DNA from: an uncultured Peptoniphilus sp.
GTDB taxonomy: Bacteria > Bacillota > Clostridia > Tissierellales > Peptoniphilaceae
Assembly (NCBI GenBank): GCA_902488455.1
Contig: CABTWG010000046.1
Coordinates: 1-9,713 of the forward strand
Direction: 5' to 3'
DNA length: 9,713 nucleotides
The notes beneath the pieces are model-generated. The model did not search any database and was not told the DNA's origin. It was given only the letters and a program-made list of their open reading frames with translations. A program made the position numbers and the translations under genes. Shown piece after piece: positions 6,989-9,713 of this stretch; position 1 is the first letter of the stretch; every line of letters starts with the position of its first letter.

Positions 6989-8028
6989 TCGAGATCCCCT
7001 CCCATTATAATAGAAGCTATTCTTTCAAGATCTTCATCTGAATAGTATTCGATCTCTAGTTTTTTCACTGCCCCTGTGCCTTTTACGTCGATCTTCGTAC
7101 CTAGGTGAGAGCTGATTTTGTCGAGAAGGGCGTCGAGATACTTGTCCCTTACCACTTCTTTTCTTCTTCTCGGTCTCCTTCTCCTAGTATTACTAACGCT
7201 TATGCTTTCATTTTTGATTCTGTTCGCTTCTCTTAATATATCTTCATCGTTTTCAAGAGAAAGAAGAATTTGACCATGGGAATGTGTTAGCTCTCCAGCT
7301 TCTATCATATCTTGAACCTCTTCTGGAAGCTTTAAAAGTCTAATTCTATTTCCAATAAATTGTCTGCTCTTGCCGAGGATATCTCCCACTTCATCTTGAA
7401 ACATGCCGTAGTTTTCAATGAGATTTCTATAAGCCCTCGCCTCTTCAATCGGATTTAGGTCCTCTCTTTGAACGTTTTCGATGATGGAAATCTTGTCTGC
7501 TTCAAAATCTGTGACATCGACTACGATACAAGGAACTTCCTTTAAACCAGCCATAATAGAAGCACGAAGCCTTCTTTCGCCGGCGATTAAAAAGTACCTA
7601 TTGCCCATAGGACGAACCATTAAAGGTTGCAAAACTCCCAATTCTTCAATACTTCGAGCAAGCTCGCGAAGTATATCTTCGTCAAAGTACTTACGAGGTT
7701 GGTCCGGGTTTGCGGTGATAAGATCCACATCAATATTTCTAAGACCATAATCATCAGGATTATTATTCATATCATTATTAAGAGGATCCTCTTCCTTAAT
7801 CGACTCAACCTTTTCAGTGATGATTGTATTTCCCTCAATACGAGAACTAATCTTCACATCAGAGGAATCCTTATTCTCAGTGATATTTTTTTCATTCTCA
7901 TTGGCGTTTAAAACCTCATCAATATCAGCTGCATCATCATTTATAAATTCAGAAACAATCTCTTCCTGTTGTTCCTTACTCAAAAAGTTTGAAAACCCAC
8001 GACCGAGTCCACGATTCTTATAACTCAT
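6985..8028 (-). CDS. parB: Chromosome partitioning protein ParB (Spo0J-type)
   Basis: ParB is the CTP-dependent DNA clamp that loads at parS centromere sites and stimulates ParA. Visible parts are the N-terminal ParA-contact motif GLGRGFSNFL (7-16); an acidic, Asn/Glu-rich linker (about 18-95) much longer than usual; CTP-binding motifs NPDQPR (107-112), GERRLRA (150-156) and ENVQREDLNPIEEARAY (184-200); a helix-turn-helix with KSRQFIGNRIRLLKLP (220-235); an Arg-rich patch RRRRPRRRK (282-290); and a C-terminal dimerisation domain (293-347). At 347 residues it is about 65 longer than B. subtilis Spo0J, and the linker accounts for this. Its ATG overlaps the parA stop (ATGA). DNA-contact positions differ from typical ParB (R222, R228, K233, S250), which may matter for site recognition. 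Confidence 0.95.
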   Translation of the reverse strand: MSYKNRGLGRGFSNFLSKEQQEEIVSEFINDDAADIDEVLNANENEKNITENKDSSDVKISSRIEGNTIITEKVESIKEEDPLNNDMNNNPDDYGLRNIDVDLITANPDQPRKYFDEDILRELARSIEELGVLQPLMVRPMGNRYFLIAGERRLRASIMAGLKEVPCIVVDVTDFEADKISIIENVQREDLNPIEEARAYRNLIENYGMFQDEVGDILGKSRQFIGNRIRLLKLPEEVQDMIEAGELTHSHGQILLSLENDEDILREANRIKNESISVSNTRRRRPRRRKEVVRDKYLDALLDKISSHLGTKIDVKGTGAVKKLEIEYYSDEDLERIASIIMGGDLD

Positions 8029-8771
8029 TTCTTAAGCACCTCTCTTGCAAATTTCTTATATGAAAATGCCCCAGCGCTAAGTCTATCATATCTAAAAACA
8101 TCCATTCCGTATCCAGGAGACTCAGCAAGGCGCACATTTCTAGGGATAGTCGTTTCAAACACAAGTTCCTTAAAAAAGCCACGCACCTCTTCAACAACCT
8201 GTTTAGAAAGCTTATTCCTGCCATCGTACATGGTGAGAAGAACCCCAAGAATATTAAGATCAGGATTGAAATTCGTCTTAATAAAATCGATGGATTCTAT
8301 TAGCTGACTTACACCTTCAAGGGCGTAGTATTCAGTCTGCACAGGAATAATGATACTATCAGAAGCGATAAGTGTCATAATAGATAAAACACTTAAGCTT
8401 GGAGGACTGTCGATTAAAATATAATCGTAGTCGCCTTTAAGCTTCTCTACCTGATCCTTTAGTTTGTAGTGCCACTCAGTATTTGCAAGCTCTAGGTCGA
8501 TTCCAGAAAGCTCTTGATTAGAAGGAATGATATCTACATTTTTAGAATCAGTAGATTTAATAACATCTAAATCTCCATTAATTAGTAGGTCATAAATAAT
8601 TTTATCTTGTTCTTTATTTAAACCAATGCCAGAAGTGGCGTTGCCTTGTGGGTCCATGTCGATTATCAAAACCTTTTGTTTAAGACGACCGAGACCAGCA
8701 GCAAGGTTGATCACAGTAGTGGTCTTACCCACTCCACCCTTTTGGTTGAAAATTGAAATAACTTTTGCCAT
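8025..8771 (-). CDS. parA: Chromosome partitioning ATPase ParA (Soj-type)
   Basis: This 248-residue, short-form ParA lacks an N-terminal DNA-binding domain, as chromosomal Soj proteins do. It forms ATP sandwich dimers on the nucleoid and drives segregation with ParB. Visible motifs are the deviant Walker A KGGVGKTT (11-18), the A' motif IIDMDPQGN (36-44) with catalytic D40, Walker B ILIDSPPS (118-125), and the DNA-contact region IPRNVRLAESPGYG (209-222). The ATG at 8771 has AGGAG shortly upstream. It is the first gene of a five-gene coupled unit. Upstream lie a sigma-A-type promoter and a LexA-like palindrome directly abutting the ribosome binding site. Confidence 0.96.
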   Translation of the reverse strand: MAKVISIFNQKGGVGKTTTVINLAAGLGRLKQKVLIIDMDPQGNATSGIGLNKEQDKIIYDLLINGDLDVIKSTDSKNVDIIPSNQELSGIDLELANTEWHYKLKDQVEKLKGDYDYILIDSPPSLSVLSIMTLIASDSIIIPVQTEYYALEGVSQLIESIDFIKTNFNPDLNILGVLLTMYDGRNKLSKQVVEEVRGFFKELVFETTIPRNVRLAESPGYGMDVFRYDRLSAGAFSYKKFAREVLKK

Positions 8772-8780
8772 AATTCTCCT

Positions 8781-8794
8781 CGAACATATGTTCT
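8781..8794. promoter_or_regulatory. Candidate LexA (SOS) box in the parA leader
   Basis: CGAACATATGTTCT contains a perfect 12-bp palindrome (8782-8793). It matches 13 of 14 positions of CGAACATATGTTCG, a perfect form of the B. subtilis-type LexA/DinR box as I recall it. It lies just upstream of the parA Shine-Dalgarno and downstream of both candidate -10 elements. A bound repressor would therefore act as a block to elongation or early initiation. Confidence 0.65.
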
Positions 8795-8827
8795 TTTATC
8801 GTAGAATTTTATTATCTTTCTATTACT

Positions 8828-8856
8828 ATTATAGATTAAAATAGGAATCATTTAAA
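8828..8856 (-). promoter_or_regulatory. Sigma-A-type promoter for the parAB operon
   Basis: On the minus strand the -35 TTTAAA (8856-8851, four of six matches) is 17 bases from a perfect -10 TATAAT (8833-8828). The expected start is near 8821, about 50 bases before parA. A weaker alternative -10, GATAAT (8816-8811), would place the start close to the LexA-like box. Confidence 0.65.
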
Positions 8857-8889
8857 GATAAATAACATAATAATTAAAAAATAAAAATA

Positions 8890-8907
8890 ATGCTTTACGT
8901 AAAGCAT
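8890..8907. repeat. Palindrome copy 1 (TTTACGTAAA variant)
   Basis: ATGCTTTACGTAAAGCAT is perfectly palindromic and extends to 22 bp (8888-8909). Compared with the consensus, A6 and its partner T13 are both changed, so pairing is preserved. Its inner 16-mer (8891-8906) matches the canonical parS TGTTTCACGTGAAACA at 12 of 16 positions. Confidence 0.85.
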
Positions 8908-9040
8908 TAAAAATAAGATTTAAAAAAATAGTGATATAAAATCAATTGGTGGTAATTTTAAAATTAAAAAAATATGGTCAAAAAAACAGGGAGGATTAAA
9001 ATAAGGGTAAATAGTGATAGAAAATAAAGTAGGATAAGTT

Positions 9041-9058
9041 ATGCTATACGTATAGCAT
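9041..9058. repeat. Palindrome copy 2 (consensus)
   Basis: ATGCTATACGTATAGCAT, perfect 18-bp palindrome identical to the copies at 9386, 9499 and 9621. Confidence 0.9.
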
Positions 9059-9081
9059 CTATATTAATGTTTATGAAGACG

Positions 9082-9134
9082 GTCACCCTGAGCGAGCAAA
9101 GCGAGTCGAATGGGTATAACCTTGGTGAGGTCAA
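9082..9134 (+). repeat. R1 element copy 1
   Basis: A 53-bp element beginning GTCACCCTGAGCGAG, with GCGAGTCGAATGGGT in the middle and ending TTGGTGAGGTCAA. ACCC can pair with GGGT around the GC-rich core, and ACCT with AGGT near the end. It is identical to the copy at 9661-9713. Confidence 0.9.
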
Positions 9135-9154
9135 GTATCGATGATTTATGTTTC

Positions 9155-9172
9155 ATGCTATCCGGATAGCAT
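9155..9172. repeat. Palindrome copy 3 (CCGG centre)
   Basis: ATGCTATCCGGATAGCAT. The centre changes from ACGT to CCGG at both symmetric positions, so the palindrome stays perfect. Confidence 0.9.
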
Positions 9173-9194
9173 TTAGTTTTAATTAATGAATACA

Positions 9195-9247
9195 GTCACC
9201 CTGAGCGAGCAAAGCGAGTCGAATGGGTATAACCTTGGTGAGGTAAA
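9195..9247 (+). repeat. R1 element copy 2
   Basis: Same as R1 copy 1 except near its last bases (AGGTAAA in place of AGGTCAA). Confidence 0.9.
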
Positions 9248-9267
9248 ATACTGATGATTTTTTCTTC

Positions 9268-9285
9268 ATGCTCTACGTATAGCAT
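9268..9285. repeat. Palindrome copy 4 (one mismatch)
   Basis: ATGCTCTACGTATAGCAT. A6 is replaced by C without a change at its partner T13, so a single pair is broken. Confidence 0.85.
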
Positions 9286-9304
9286 TTAGTTTTATTTTTT
9301 GTTC

Positions 9305-9322
9305 ATGCTCTACACAGAGTTT
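9305..9322. repeat. Palindrome copy 5 (degenerate)
   Basis: ATGCTCTACACAGAGTTT. It keeps CTCT/AGAG as an inverted repeat, so C6 now has its partner G13, but the centre and the outer right arm have decayed. It runs directly into a T-rich tract. Confidence 0.6.
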
Positions 9323-9331
9323 TTTTTATTT

Positions 9332-9385
9332 ACCCCACCATTGTTAGATCCCTCGACTTCGCTCGGGATGACCGGAGGGAGTGCC
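9332..9385 (+). repeat. R2 element copy 1
   Basis: A REP-like element of about 54 bp containing AGATCCCTCGACTTCGCTCG then GGATGACC. ATCCC can pair with GGGAT. The motif belongs to a class of short GC-rich intergenic palindromes that recurs in many bacterial genomes (established knowledge, from memory). Confidence 0.8.
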
Positions 9386-9403
9386 ATGCTATACGTATAG
9401 CAT
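9386..9403. repeat. Palindrome copy 6 (consensus)
   Basis: ATGCTATACGTATAGCAT, perfect, placed directly after R2 copy 1 and 22 bases before R1 copy 3. Confidence 0.9.
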
Positions 9404-9425
9404 TTAAGATTCTATTTATGAAAAA

Positions 9426-9478
9426 GTCACCCTGAGCGAGTGCAGCGAGTCGAATGGGTATAACCTTGGTGAGGTCAA
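9426..9478 (+). repeat. R1 element copy 3
   Basis: R1 with GAGTGCAGCGAG in place of GAGCAAAGCGAG in the core; otherwise the same as copy 1. Confidence 0.9.
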
Positions 9479-9498
9479 CCATCGATGATTTATGTTAC

Positions 9499-9516
9499 AT
9501 GCTATACGTATAGCAT
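9499..9516. repeat. Palindrome copy 7 (consensus)
   Basis: ATGCTATACGTATAGCAT, perfect, 113 bases after copy 6. Confidence 0.9.
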
Positions 9517-9531
9517 TTACTTTTTTTGTTT

Positions 9532-9549
9532 ACGCTATACGTATAGCAT
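9532..9549. repeat. Palindrome copy 8 (one outer mismatch)
   Basis: ACGCTATACGTATAGCAT; the inner 14 bp are perfect. It begins 33 bases after copy 7, the closest pair in the array. Confidence 0.88.
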
Positions 9550-9566
9550 CTAAGTTTATTTAATTT

Positions 9567-9620
9567 GCCTCACTATTGTTAGATACCTCGACTTCGCTCG
9601 GGATGACCAGAGGGAGGACC
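9567..9620 (+). repeat. R2 element copy 2
   Basis: Same as R2 copy 1 with a few substitutions (TACCTCGAC in place of TCCCTCGAC, CCAGAGG in place of CCGGAGG), offset by 235 bases. Confidence 0.8.
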
Positions 9621-9638
9621 ATGCTATACGTATAGCAT
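9621..9638. repeat. Palindrome copy 9 (consensus)
   Basis: ATGCTATACGTATAGCAT, perfect, in the second 235-bp unit. Confidence 0.9.
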
Positions 9639-9660
9639 TTAAGATTCTATTTATGAAAAA

Positions 9661-9713
9661 GTCACCCTGAGCGAGCAAAGCGAGTCGAATGGGTATAACC
9701 TTGGTGAGGTCAA
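9661..9713 (+). repeat. R1 element copy 4
   Basis: Complete 53-bp R1, identical to copy 1 and ending exactly at the window edge, so the array probably continues. Confidence 0.9.

Larger units (their letters stand above)
8888..9713. repeat. Composite intergenic repeat array upstream of parA
   Basis: This gene-free stretch contains nine 18-bp palindromes, four R1 hairpin elements and two R2 elements. Palindromes at 9041, 9155 and 9268, and again those at 9386 and 9499, are spaced by 113-114 bases, each interval holding one R1. Shorter intervals of 37 and 33 bases and of 81 and 89 bases follow; the longer ones hold R2. Only the first 150 bases (8888-9040) are plain AT-rich DNA with a single palindrome. 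The array runs off the right edge. I see no convincing gene on either strand. Confidence 0.9.
9333..9713 (+). repeat. 235-bp tandem duplication
   Basis: R2, palindrome and R1 recur with a constant offset of 235 bases: TTGTTAGAT at 9341 and 9576, the palindrome at 9386 and 9621, and R1 at 9426 and 9661. From the palindrome to the window end the two copies are nearly identical; the only clear difference I see is TGC versus CAA inside R1. The second unit is cut by the window edge. Confidence 0.85.

Noticed and set aside
8018..8248. Minus-strand 76-codon frame inside parA
   Set aside because: It is an alternative frame of a well-supported ParA coding sequence with no independent start signal.
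9041..9058. Palindromes as bidirectional extended -10 promoters (TGCTATA on both strands)
   Set aside because: The hexamer would be TATACG, a poor -10, and no consistent -35 is found. The resemblance to the TGCTATAAT promoters at 1503 and 4346 is probably coincidental.
9305..9330. Rho-independent terminator formed by the degenerate palindrome and its T-run
   Set aside because: The remaining stem is only about four pairs (CTCT/AGAG), and there is no visible plus-strand gene upstream for it to terminate.
9041..9713. CRISPR array
   Set aside because: The repeats are 53 bp and 18 bp, the intervening sequences are themselves repeated, spacing varies, and no cas gene is present in the window.
8888..9713. 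Replication origin (oriC) with DnaA boxes
   Set aside because: parAB often lies near oriC, but I found no TTATCCACA-type boxes in the array and no dnaA or dnaN in the window.

Overview
The window looks like chromosomal DNA from a low-GC, anaerobic Gram-positive bacterium (Firmicutes/Bacillota). The clues are strong AGGAGG ribosome binding sites, AT-rich intergenic DNA, TTG starts, a B. subtilis-type LexA box, a Soj/Spo0J-type parAB pair and an oxygen-sensitive-type double-cubane iron-sulfur protein. A Peptoniphilus/Tissierellia-like host is a guess only. Every convincing gene is on the minus strand, so the window is best read from right to left.

Right edge (8772-9713): about 940 bases with no gene. 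Apart from the parA promoter and a near-consensus LexA/SOS box (8781-8794), it holds an array of repeats. Nine copies of an 18-bp palindrome (consensus ATGCTATACGTATAGCAT) alternate with four copies of a 53-bp hairpin element (R1) and two copies of a second, REP-like element (R2). Part of the array is a tandem duplication of 235 bp. The array sits directly upstream of parAB, and one palindrome differs from the canonical parS 16-mer at only two symmetric positions. A divergent centromere cluster is the most interesting hypothesis here.

Centre (8771 to 4545): a five-gene unit, parA - parB - PhzF-family isomerase - small membrane-anchored protein - class V aminotransferase. Three junctions are 4-base stop/start overlaps; at the fourth the Shine-Dalgarno overlaps the preceding stop codon. 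The unit ends in a strong terminator at 4491-4526. Chromosome segregation genes therefore appear to be co-transcribed with two metabolic enzymes.

Left-centre (4278 to 1588): a three-gene polar-amino-acid ABC importer operon (lipoprotein binding protein, permease, ATPase) with its own promoter and terminator. The ATPase is unusual: a complete GlnQ/HisP-type domain is followed in the same reading frame by a complete GNAT acetyltransferase domain with a Cys-rich tail.

Left (1435 to 290): a monocistronic double-cubane-cluster / 2-hydroxyacyl-CoA dehydratase-family protein with its own extended -10 promoter and terminator. No activator ATPase gene is visible. At the extreme left (1-124) a diverged R1-R2 pair lies in the orientation opposite to the right-hand array, so members of the same repeat family flank the gene block in inverted orientation.
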